From NCBI GenBank assembly GCA_900318645.1, contig ONLH01000028.1, forward strand, positions 62,001-126,000: a stretch of DNA of 64,000 bases. Reading direction: 5' to 3'. The translations under genes were made by a program, and so were the position numbers. Below the pieces are notes generated by a model. That model made no database searches. It saw only the letters and a program-made list of their open reading frames with translations, and was not told the DNA's origin. This document shows positions 54,098 through 62,812 of the stretch, piece by piece (positions within the stretch are counted from its first letter, which is position 1; every line of letters begins with the position of its first letter). This stretch comes from an uncultured Prevotellaceae bacterium (lineage in GTDB: Bacteria > Bacteroidota > Bacteroidia > Bacteroidales > Muribaculaceae).

Positions 54098-56566
54098 ATG
54101 CGTCACTACCTGAACGAGGACGGAACGCGCTATCGCATGTTCGGTGACCAGTTCCAGCCCTGGGACGAGCGTGACAACCCCTACTGGATTGTTAACAAGA
54201 ACAAGATGACCGATGATACCGAGCGTTTCACCGGCAACTTCAACGTGAAGTGGGATCTGTTCGACTGGTGGTGGCTGAGCTACCGCATGGGTGTCGATAG
54301 CTATACGACCCAGAGCCACAATACAATCGCTCCCGGTGGCGCAATCAAGCAGATCTGGCAGAAGGGTATGTTGAGTGACAACATGTACAAGTATCGCTAC
54401 CTGAGCAACAACCTGATGTCGAACTGGGGCAAACAGTTCGGTGACTTCAACGTCAACTTGATGTTGGGTGGTGCTACCGAGTACACCAAGACCCGCCGTG
54501 ACTATGAGTCGGCTTGGAACTTCGCCGTGCCTGAATTCTATAGCTACAACAATGCCAGCGATGCTGACAAGAAGTTTAGCCACAGTACGAGTCGCAAGCG
54601 TCTGGCTTCACTCTTCGGTGAGTTCCGCATCGACTGGCGCAACGCCATCTTCCTGACCGTTACTGGCCGTAACGATTGGGATTCGACCCTTCCCAAGGAG
54701 CACTGGAGCTACTTCTATCCCAGTGTGAGTGGCGCTATCGCCTTTACCGAACTCTTCCGTGAGAGCCTGCCCGACTGGTTCTCCTTCGGTAAGATCCGTG
54801 CCAGCTGGGCTGAGGTAGGTAAGGGTACCAGTCCCTATGAGACAGGTACAACCTTGTGGCCAGTAAGCACTTTCCTGGATGGTCTGATGGGTCTGGGTAA
54901 CAGCTGGACTCGCGGTAACCCCTATTTGAAGCCTGAGACCACCCGTTCAACCGAGGTTGGTCTTGAGTTGCGCTTCATCCAGAACCGCTTGAAATTTGAC
55001 ATTGCTTACTATACCAACAACTCATACGACCTGATTCTGTCACCGCGTGGCCCGCAGTCAACCGGTTACATCTTTACCTCCTACAATGCAGGTAACGTTT
55101 ACAACAAGGGTCTTGAGATCAGCCTGAGTGGTACCCCCATCCAGCATGAGAACTTCATCTGGGAAACCGGTATCAACGTCTATGGCAACCGTGGCACAAT
55201 CGACAATCTGTATGCTGGTATGGACATTATGTACGTGACCGATGTACAGTATGCTGGTGCTAAGGCTGCAACCTTCAACGGTAGCAACTTCATGGGTATC
55301 TCTGGCACCAAGTGGAACCGTAATGCCGATGGCAAGTTGATTCTTGACGCTAACGGCTTCCCCACCGAGGATAAGAAGCAAGATGCATTTGAAGTCGGTG
55401 ACCGTGAGCCCAAGTTCCAGGGTGGTTGGAACAACACCTTCACCTTCTTCAAGAACTGGACCTTCAACATGTTGTGGGAGTTCCGTTATGGCGGTGACGT
55501 CTTCAACGGTACCAAGTATGCCATGTCGATGAGCGGTGTAAGCGCACTCTCTGGCGACTGGCGCAACGATCCCCTCACCATCGAGGGTGTATTCCAGACG
55601 GGTACAGATGATAGTGGCAAGCCCATCTATGAGGCTGTATCCAACACTTGGAAAGCTGATCAGAACTACATCTTTAATGGTGTCGAGACTAGTGGTTCTA
55701 CCATTATCCAGAACTACTACACTGGTGCTTATAATTATGAGACCCGCAACTGGATCACTAACGTGAAGAGCCTGCGTCTGCGCACCATCTCTTTGACCTA
55801 TGATGTTCCCCGTAGCTTCCTGGCCCGCACCAAGTACATCAAGCGCGCTTCAATCACCGCATCTGCCAACAACCTGTTGCTGTTCACCAACTATGACGGT
55901 GATCCCGAGGTGGCTGCTGCAGGTGCTGGTGTCGGTGGTTCGTCATCGGTAGGCTTCGACTACTGCGGCGTTCCCGCTACCCGCTCTTATGCTGTGGGTA
56001 TCAACCTGGTATTCGGTACCGATGATGTTGCTCCCGCTCGTGTGAACAACGTTGAACTCGACCTCTTGAATGGTCAGATCAACGATCTGCGCACCCAGCT
56101 GGCTAACTCTCAGAACGCAAGCAATGCACGCATCGCACAGCTCGAGAACGACTTGGCTGCTGCTAACCGCGCTCTGACCAACTGCAAGAACGACCTGAAT
56201 GCTGCCAAGAATGTTGCTCCCAAGGTGGTTGACAACAGCAAGCAGTACATGAACATCCTGGTTCACTATCCCAAGTCAGGTACCAGCATTACCGCTGACC
56301 AGCGTGCCAACGTTGAGCGTATTGCCACGTACATGAAGAGCCATCCCGAGGCCACCTGCGTTATCAAGGGTTATGCTTCGCCCGAGGGCAAGGAGGATGT
56401 TAACGTCAAGCTCGCTAACGGCCGTGCCGCCAGCGTGAAGGATATGCTCGTCAAGAAGTATGGTATCGCTGCCAACCGCATCAAAGCCGAGGGTCAGGGT
56501 ATCAGCAACATGTTTGACGAATTGAGCTGGAACCGTGTTTCCATCTGTGAGATCATCGTGAAGTAA
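54098..56566 (+). pseudogene. SusC-OmpA gene, 3' part: barrel, coiled coil and OmpA-like domain
   Basis: This is the second part of the broken susC. In the same frame upstream of ATG 54098 the codons read A-P-S-D-D, joining the typical DDMRHYLNEDGTRYRMF segment, so the ATG is an internal Met, not a true start. The barrel runs to AVGINLVFGTDD (near 56020), then comes a coiled coil (LLNGQINDLRTQLANSQ) and the OmpA-like domain (MNILVHYPKSG, IKGYASPEG, LANGRAASV). If translated by itself it would lack a signal peptide and plug. susD follows 99 bp later. Tail sequence nearly matches that of the 59664 remnant. Confidence 0.85.
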
Positions 56567-56665
56567 GTATAAATTGAGTCGTCAGTTGTCAGTCGTCAGT
56601 TGTCAGCGGCATCCGCAATCAACTGAAAACTGAAAACTGAAAACTGAAAACTAAAAGAAAATAAT
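56567..56665. repeat. Low-complexity spacer between susC and susD
   Basis: The spacer holds GTCAGTTGTCAG-type and AACTGAAAACTGAAAACTG-type short tandem units. Similar TTAGGAGTTAGAAG-type or TTTAAAGTTTAGGG-type spacers occur at 200, 9660, 18860, 58621 and 60802. They are non-coding. Confidence 0.6.
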
Positions 56666-58342
56666 ATGAAATCATTGAAATCAATTATACTGTGCGGTCT
56701 GGGTGTTGCGATGTTATCACTCACCTCTTGCAACGACTGGTTGGATGTGAACGTGGATCCCAATAACCCCACGGACAAAATCACAAGTTATGACCAGCGT
56801 CTGGCGCACATTGAGTTCTATACCAATAGCGGTTTGCAGTTCGGTGCTTGGCGTACCACCATGGCCATGGGTGACTGGACCCGTAACAACGGTGGCGGTA
56901 ACTACTGGCACGTTTCCTATTGGTATCCCGTTGAGGGCCAGGTAACCACTGTTTATCAGTGGTGGTTCGTTGGTGCATACGCCAACGTGCCTGACATGAT
57001 TACTAAGGCCGAGGCCGCCGAGAACTGGCAGTTTGCCGGTGCCGGCTACCTGATCAAGGCTTACGGCTTTATGGCCATGACCGACCTCTATGGCGAAATG
57101 CCATATGAAGAGGCTGCCGCTGACAGCCCTGCTCCCCACTACAATACGGGTAAGGAAATTTATTTAGGTTGCTTGGAGACCATCGACAAGGCCATCGAGT
57201 ACCTTGAGAAGGGTCAGAGCCAGGATCCCAGCCTGCCCACTCTCGCTGCTGGTGACTTCTGGAACCATGGCGATCTGAACAAGTGGATCAAGCTCGCCTA
57301 CATGCTGAAGGCCCGCTGGATCAACAAGTTGAACAAGAAAGGTGCCGGTAGCTACAAGGATGGTAAGTATGACGCTGATGAGATCCTGCGCTGTCTTGAC
57401 AAGGCCATGCAGAGCAATGCCGACAACACCATCGTGAACCACACCGACGACAACGGCCCCACGCACGACGTGCTGGGTTGGGATGAGCCCGTTGACTACT
57501 CGCCCCTGTTCTCGGTTAGCGGTATGAACTCCGGTTACATGGCTACCAAGATGCTCTATGACAACCTGACCAACTTCGCTGGTAAGGGTGTCGAGGATCC
57601 CCGTGCCGACCACATCCTGCCTTGGGCTTACAGTCCCAATAGGAGCGAAGTTGGTGTTGATGCTGCCGGCATCAAGTGGAATGGTCACTGGCGCCGTACG
57701 CTGGGCGTTGACATGGCCAGCGAAATCAATAGCCAAGGTGGTCCCCTGCGCGCCATGTTCAACACGACGACCAACAGCTGGTACATCAACAGTTCCAACG
57801 AGGCCCGCAAGGGTGATACTGTCTATATCGAGGGTACCAGTGACTGCAAGGGTTACTTCGCTAATCCTAGCATCCTGTACTGCCGCGCCGGTAGTGGCAA
57901 GTTTGAGTCGGCTGAGTCTGGTACGTTCTATACCCGCGTAAGCTCGCCCACCTACATCGGTACCTATGCTGAGTGCTGCTTCATCAAGGCTGAGACCCTC
58001 TTCAAGAAGGGTGACAAGGCTGGCGCTTACGAGGCCTACAAGAAGGGTGTCAAGGCTAGCTGCGAGCTGATGAATGAAAAACTTGAAGCATGGATTGCCG
58101 AGGATGCAAGCCTCGCTGACTGCCCGTCGTTTACCCCGATGACCGATGAGGCTATCGACAACTTCGTGAACAACGGTATCGGTACACAGGCTGAGTTGAC
58201 CATTGGTCACATCCTGATGCAGAAGCGCATCGCCCTCATGTTCTCCTATGAGATCTGGAACGATATGCGCCGCTATGACTTCGATCCCAACATCTTCTTC
58301 GGTTGGTCGATTCCCGCTGTCGATTCCCGCTTACCACTATAA
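56666..58342 (+). CDS. SusD-family lipoprotein, frameshifted near its C-terminus
   Basis: The leader MKSLKSIILCGLGVAM ends in lipobox LTSC, as in the SusD at 46866-48581. The mature protein has SusD features: DWLDVNVDPNNPT early, helical repeats, and EIWNDMRRYDFDPN near the end. After GWSIPA the frame reads VDSRLPL and stops at 58342. A perfect 13-bp tandem duplication (58306-58318 and 58319-58331) causes this: removing one copy gives GWSIPAYHYK and joins the frame ending at 58559. The native form would have 627 residues or so. Loss of the last 70 residues probably impairs the SusD fold, which includes conserved C-terminal strands. Confidence 0.9.
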   Translation: MKSLKSIILCGLGVAMLSLTSCNDWLDVNVDPNNPTDKITSYDQRLAHIEFYTNSGLQFGAWRTTMAMGDWTRNNGGGNYWHVSYWYPVEGQVTTVYQWWFVGAYANVPDMITKAEAAENWQFAGAGYLIKAYGFMAMTDLYGEMPYEEAAADSPAPHYNTGKEIYLGCLETIDKAIEYLEKGQSQDPSLPTLAAGDFWNHGDLNKWIKLAYMLKARWINKLNKKGAGSYKDGKYDADEILRCLDKAMQSNADNTIVNHTDDNGPTHDVLGWDEPVDYSPLFSVSGMNSGYMATKMLYDNLTNFAGKGVEDPRADHILPWAYSPNRSEVGVDAAGIKWNGHWRRTLGVDMASEINSQGGPLRAMFNTTTNSWYINSSNEARKGDTVYIEGTSDCKGYFANPSILYCRAGSGKFESAESGTFYTRVSSPTYIGTYAECCFIKAETLFKKGDKAGAYEAYKKGVKASCELMNEKLEAWIAEDASLADCPSFTPMTDEAIDNFVNNGIGTQAELTIGHILMQKRIALMFSYEIWNDMRRYDFDPNIFFGWSIPAVDSRLPL

Positions 58343-58559
58343 GGTGGTTGCCGCAACCAATGCTATCCCCGAGGGCAAGCAGTATCGCCGCTGGCGCCAG
58401 TGCTCACATGAGTACAAGTACAACAGTGTGAACTTGCAGGCCATTGGCGAAAAGGTTCCCGGCGCCCGCATGACTGACAGCGAGGGCAACAAAGTGATTT
58501 GGAACACTCAGGATGATGCTTGGACCATCCCCGTATGGTGGGACAGCAACCAAGAGTAA
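58332..58559 (+). pseudogene. Displaced C-terminal part of the frameshifted SusD
   Basis: These 75 codons (YHYKVVAATNAIPEGKQYRR ... PVWWDSNQE) continue the SusD gene in the +1 frame after the 13-bp duplication. RWRQCSHEYKYNSVNLQ and the closing aromatic WTIPVWW resemble normal SusD ends. No independent start with a leader was seen. A terminator follows 23 bp later. Confidence 0.85.
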
Positions 58560-58582
58560 TCCCCCACTCCATCTGAAAACAA

Positions 58583-58620
58583 CGTCCGCCGAGGCAAAAA
58601 CGCCCCGGCGGCGTTTTTTT
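58583..58620 (+). terminator. Terminator after the frameshifted susD
   Basis: CCGCCGAGGC pairs with GCCCCGGCGG (one mismatch), followed by GCGTTTTTTTT. It is nearly the same as the terminator at 63727, again pointing to duplication of the whole unit. Confidence 0.88.
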
Positions 58621-58686
58621 TCAGTTAGGAGTGAGGAGTTAGAAGTGAGGAGTTTTGGCGTAAGGAACGGTGAGCTTGAGGTTGGC

Positions 58687-58831
58687 GATGCAGACGCCCG
58701 GAAGGCAGCCCTCTGCGTATCCCGCGTGGAGTCAGGTATGAGTGATGTAGACGCCCGAAGGGCGGCCCTCTGCGTATCCCGCGTGGAGTCAGGTTTGGGC
58801 GATGTAGACGCCTGAAAGGCGGCCCTCTGAG
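58687..58831. repeat. 57-bp tandem repeat of REP-like units
   Basis: Two full and one partial copies with a period of 57 bp start at 58687, 58744 and 58801 (GATGYAGACGCC, then GGCNGCCCTCTGMGTA). Each holds a short palindrome around GACGCCCGAAGGGCGGCC. The third copy is the outer edge of the left REP of the transposase unit. Confidence 0.75.
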
Positions 58832-58942
58832 TAACCCGTGGTACCTGCCACCGTAACGAGCGTAGCGAGTGCAGGGGCAGGCACCACGGGAGAAGCGATA
58901 CAAAATAAATGTCGCTGGAGGCGACCCCACTGCCAGGCATGT

Positions 58943-58974
58943 CTTGTGTAGTTGCAGCATTCTGTGTACCTTTG
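58943..58974 (+). promoter_or_regulatory. Promoter of the Y1 transposase gene
   Basis: CTTG (58943-58946), 20 bp, then TACCTTTG (58967-58974) match the Bacteroidota consensus. ATG 58982 follows after 7 bp, so the transcript would be nearly leaderless. Confidence 0.65.
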
Positions 58975-58981
58975 CTCCATC

Positions 58982-59431
58982 ATGAGTTATACCCATCTTG
59001 TCTATCATATCGTCTTTCGTACTCATCGCAGCATCCCTGCTATTGATGAGCAGCATGAGCGGGATTTGTATGCCTATATTCACGGCTACATTATGAAACA
59101 TAAGGCGAAACTATATCGCATTGGCGGTATGCCTGATCATATCCACATGCTTGTATCAATACCCCCTGATATAGCGGTTTCAGAGTTCATACGAGGACTG
59201 AAATATGCTACAAGCAATTGGTTAAAACATAACCCTTTATTTCCTTTGTTTTCAGGCTGGGGTGAAGGATATGCCGCTTTCACCTACTCCAAGGAGCAGA
59301 TTCCAGTGGTAAAACAATACATCATCAATCAGAAAGAACATCACCACAAGACCACTTTTGCCGAGGAGTATAGGCAGTTTATCCTAGAAAATGGCGGTGA
59401 GATTAATGAGGCTTATTTCCTGAAGGACTGA
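58982..59431 (+). CDS. IS200/IS605-type Y1 transposase, REP-associated (RAYT-like)
   Basis: ATG 58982 (MSYTHLVYHIVFRTH) is preferred over the start 30 bp upstream, which overlaps the promoter. The 149-residue protein has the single-strand HUH nuclease core: H53 and H55 in MPDHIHML, and the expected catalytic Tyr at 113 in VVKQYIINQKEHH. GWGEGYAAFTYS is also typical of this family. It has no TnpB partner. Inverted REP-like repeats on both sides suggest a RAYT. It may cut and join single-stranded REP sequences. The gene appears intact. Confidence 0.93.
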   Translation: MSYTHLVYHIVFRTHRSIPAIDEQHERDLYAYIHGYIMKHKAKLYRIGGMPDHIHMLVSIPPDIAVSEFIRGLKYATSNWLKHNPLFPLFSGWGEGYAAFTYSKEQIPVVKQYIINQKEHHHKTTFAEEYRQFILENGGEINEAYFLKD

Positions 59432-59663
59432 CACTGATGGGGTCGCCAGTTATATTAGGCATGTAACCGGTGGTGCCTGCCACTCACTCGCTTCGCTCGT
59501 TGCGCTGGCAGGTACCACCGGTTACTCAGAGTGCCGCCCTTCGGGCGTCTTTTCCGCATGGCATGATGTCTCGGTGCAGTCGTAGCGTATTACGCTCATC
59601 CATCGGTTGTTACTCACGCATAATTCCTGTCATTGTTCTCGCCCAGCGGGCGAGCCTCTGAGT

Positions 59664-60794
59664 AACCGTGAGCCTAAGCTGCGCTTCGGTTTCACCACCG
59701 CCCTGAGCGTGAAGAACTGGCGCCTGAGCGCTATGTTCCAGGGCCGCTACCATGCCGACGTTGTCAACGCTACTATGCGTGACATGTTGGGCACCGGTCT
59801 TAACTGGCTGTCGGTTGACATGCGTGAGAAGGGTTTCGTAGTGTTTGACGGCGTGCTCTACGACGGCAAGCAGGAGAGCGACAATCCCACCAAGAACACC
59901 ATCGCCGTTAACCTGGGTGAGTATGGTTCATATACCTACACCGGTGGTGATGAGGACTGGATCCAGCACAAGATCAACTACATCCGTTGCCAGGAGCTGC
60001 GTTTAGCCTATGTGTTCCCGCACAACTGGCTGAACCGCGTGACCAAGGGTACGGTACAGAACGCCAGCATCTATGCTTCGGCCAACGACTTGTTCACCAT
60101 CACCAACTACACGGGTACCGACGTTGCCGGTAACACCCTGTCGGCTGCTGCCGGTGGTACCGGTGGTGAGGGCTACGACTGCTGGTCGCTGCCCACCCCG
60201 CGTAGCTACTCTGTCGGTCTGAGTGTGACCTTCGGTTCCAACGACGAGGCTTCCAAGCCCGTTTACACCAACACCAACGTCCTCAATGACCAGATCAACG
60301 ACCTGCGTGCACAGCTCGCCAACGCCGAGAACAACTTCAACGGCCGTCTGGCTCAGCTGCAGAACGACCTCGACGCCGCTAACCGCGCGTTGAACAACTG
60401 CAAGAGTGACCTGATCGCTGCTAAGAACGCACCTAAGGATATTGCCACCAAGGTGGTTGACAACAGCAAGCAGTACATGAACATCCTGGTTCACTATCCC
60501 AAGGCTGGTACCAGCATCACCGCCGACCAGCGTGCCAACGTTGAGCGTATCGCTGCCTACCTGAAGAGCCATCCCAATGCTACCTGCGAAATCAAGGGTT
60601 ACGCTTCACCCGAGGGCAACCAGGAGAATAACATCAAGCTCGCTAACGGCCGTGCCGCCAGCGTGAAGGACATGCTCGTCAAGAAGTATGGTATCGCTGC
60701 CAACCGCATCAAAGCCGAGGGCCAGGGTATCAGCAACATGTTTGACGAATTGAGCTGGAACCGTGTTTCCATCTGTGAAATCATCGTGAAGTAA
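59664..60794 (+). pseudogene. Truncated SusC: last barrel strands, coiled coil and OmpA-like domain
   Basis: Homology to SusC begins at REPKLRFGFTTALSVKNW (59667 onward; compare DREPKFQGGWNNTF in the neighbouring susC). Only about the last 190 barrel residues remain (to GLSVTFGSND near 60240). The coiled coil (VLNDQINDLRAQLANAE) and complete OmpA-like domain follow (MNILVHYPKAG, IKGYASPEG). The signal peptide, plug and most of the barrel are missing. The open frame extends upstream to TTG 59607 through REP sequence, but that start has no leader. The REP end CTCTGAGTAACC directly precedes the homology, so loss of the 5' part may be linked to the RAYT unit. Confidence 0.85.
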
Positions 60795-60892
60795 GTATAA
60801 ATAAAGTTTAAAGTTTAGGGTTTAGAGTTTAAAGTGATTTAAGCCACTGTAAACTAATGACTAAGGACTGAAAACTAAAAACTTAAAAATAT

Positions 60893-62779
60893 ATGAAATC
60901 ATTCAAATCAATTATACTGTGTGCGCTGGCTTGCATGACGTTGGGCTTGGCATCCTGTGACGATTATCTGGATGTGAACAAAAATACCGACGCTCCCGAC
61001 TATGTGGAGGGCTACCTCTACCTGGCCGGCATTCAGCAGGCCTATCAGGGCATCTACTGGGACCTGCGTGCCATCGCCCCGCTCACCCAGATGATGGGTA
61101 CTTCGAGCTACACCAATTTTGCCAACCACTACTACACCAAGGCCAGCGATGCCGGTGGTGAGGCTTGGCGTATGGTTTACTGGAACCAGGGTATGAACCT
61201 GGAGAACATGATCAACCAGAGTGTCGAGGCCGAGAACTGGACATTGGCAGGTATCGGCCTGGCCATGAAGGCTTTCTCTTGGGACCTGTTGACCAAGGTC
61301 AATGGCGAGGCTCCCATGAAGCAGGCCTATGAGGCTGGACGTCTCTCCCACGAGTATGACTATCAGTACGATATCTATCCCCAGGTGCGCGAGTGGGCTT
61401 ATCAGGCCATCGAGTATTTGCAGATGGAGGACAATTCGGCCTATGGTAACCGTATCAAGAACAACGACTACATCTATGGTGGCGACAAGGAAAAGTGGAT
61501 TAAATTCGCCTACGCCGTTATTGTCCGCAACCTGGCCTCGTTGAGCAACAAGAAGGACTTCTCTGAGAAATATCTTAGTGAGTTCATGGACGCTTTCCAC
61601 AAGTCTTTTGCCAGCAACGATGACAATGCTACCTTGAAGATTGCCGGTGGTGGCGCCGATGCTGCCGAGAGCGGCTATAACAACTTCTGGGGTACTTACC
61701 GTGGCAACCTGGTTTACAGCTACTTCCAGCACGACTATGCCGTGCAGTTGTTCACGGGTACCATCCGCAAGTATGACGAGCAGGGCAACTACATCCAGAC
61801 CGAGGATACCCTGCCCCTGAACAAGCAGCACTATCCCTATCAGCTGCTCGACAAACAGATTACTAGCGACACGCTGCCCGATGCCGGTCACTTCGATCCG
61901 CGTCGCCTCGTGAAGCTGGCTACGACCGACAGCAGCAATTATGCCACTATCGCCGACCGCGAGGTGCTCCGCAGCCTCTACTACGTGGGTTCGGGCTTCA
62001 CTGGCGCTACTGGCCCCATCGGCACTGCTCCCTCGTTCTGGGGCCGCAATGCTACCAGCAACACCACCTATGACGGTGCTGGCCACTGGCTCTACTACGA
62101 CAATGCTCCCTACATCATGACCACCTATGCCGAGCTGTTGTTTGACGTTGCCGAGGTGCTGTTCAAGTATGGCAGCAAGGCCGATGCCTTTGAGGTTTGG
62201 AAGCAGGCTTTGCAGGCCGATATGGACTTCACTGCCAGCTATATCGTTCCCGGTACCTTGAACGGCAACTACCGTCAGGGCGACCGTGTGACCAAGGCTA
62301 CCTTCAACACCCTGGCTCAGGAATACCTGAATGGTCCCTACGTGGCAGGTCTGCCGCAGAGCGAATTCTCACTTTCGCACATTATGATGCAGAAGTATCT
62401 GGCCATGTATCCTTGGGGCGCTATCGAGACTTGGGTTGACCTGCGCAAGTACTTCTATGATATCAAGTACACTGGCGATTATCCCAAGTATGGTAACGGT
62501 TGGGACAGGACGACCCTCGACCAGAAGTTGGATACCGATCCCACCAAGGTTTACAAGGGATTCTGGCTGCAGCCTGCACAGGTACAGGGCCGCAAGAGCG
62601 CCTTCAATACCGACAACAACGGTTCGCCTTGCTTCCGCCTGCGCCCGCGCTACAACTCAGAGTACATGTGGAACAAGACCAACCTGGATGCTCTCAAGCC
62701 CATCGGAGGTCAAGAGCTTGATTACCAGTGCTCTATCATGTGGTTCTGCTATCCTGGTGATATGCCTACTACAAGATGA
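60893..62779 (+). CDS. SusD-family outer membrane lipoprotein (partner of the truncated SusC)
   Basis: The leader MKSFKSIILCALACMTLGLASC carries a lipobox (LASC). The 628-residue protein fits the SusD-like/SusD_2 subgroup: DDYLDVNKNTDAPD early, YNQ/MNLENMINQSVEAENW, helical repeats, and AIETWVDLRKYFYD...RLRPRYNSEYMWN near the end. It appears intact although its susC is truncated, so its normal partner is lost unless it pairs with another SusC. A DUF4397-like lipoprotein follows 33 bp later, completing a three-gene unit. Confidence 0.94.
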   Translation: MKSFKSIILCALACMTLGLASCDDYLDVNKNTDAPDYVEGYLYLAGIQQAYQGIYWDLRAIAPLTQMMGTSSYTNFANHYYTKASDAGGEAWRMVYWNQGMNLENMINQSVEAENWTLAGIGLAMKAFSWDLLTKVNGEAPMKQAYEAGRLSHEYDYQYDIYPQVREWAYQAIEYLQMEDNSAYGNRIKNNDYIYGGDKEKWIKFAYAVIVRNLASLSNKKDFSEKYLSEFMDAFHKSFASNDDNATLKIAGGGADAAESGYNNFWGTYRGNLVYSYFQHDYAVQLFTGTIRKYDEQGNYIQTEDTLPLNKQHYPYQLLDKQITSDTLPDAGHFDPRRLVKLATTDSSNYATIADREVLRSLYYVGSGFTGATGPIGTAPSFWGRNATSNTTYDGAGHWLYYDNAPYIMTTYAELLFDVAEVLFKYGSKADAFEVWKQALQADMDFTASYIVPGTLNGNYRQGDRVTKATFNTLAQEYLNGPYVAGLPQSEFSLSHIMMQKYLAMYPWGAIETWVDLRKYFYDIKYTGDYPKYGNGWDRTTLDQKLDTDPTKVYKGFWLQPAQVQGRKSAFNTDNNGSPCFRLRPRYNSEYMWNKTNLDALKPIGGQELDYQCSIMWFCYPGDMPTTR

Positions 62780-62812
62780 TGTTTTATTAATTGATCTAAA
62801 AATTCAATGACT

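Larger units (their letters stand above)
58807..59549. mobile_element. RAYT/REP unit: Y1 transposase bracketed by inverted REP-like repeats
   Basis: Two inverted copies of about 84 bp lie at 58807-58890 and 59466-59549, one on each side of a Y1 transposase gene. Read outward to inward they share GACGCC(C/T)GAA, CTCTGAGTAACC, GGTACCTGCCA and GGCAGGCACCAC, with palindromic cores ACGAGCGTAGCGAGT and ACGAGCGAAGCGAGT. This layout is like REP-associated tyrosine transposases (RAYTs), where REPs are the substrate of the protein. No target duplication is expected for this family. A third partial REP end (CTCTGAGTAACC, 59656-59667) directly adjoins the truncated susC. Confidence 0.75.

Noticed and set aside
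54098-56566. ATG 54098 as the start of an independent gene
   Set aside because: No leader, and the upstream in-frame codons (S-D-D) continue the conserved SusC segment, so this is an internal Met of a broken gene.
58687-58831. CRISPR array
   Set aside because: Only two and a half directly adjoining 57-bp units without distinct spacers and no cas genes; it is a tandem repeat.
57164-62086. Long minus-strand frames opposite susD genes (57164-58210 and 60908-62086)
   Set aside because: They are shadows of well-supported SusD genes with no independent features.
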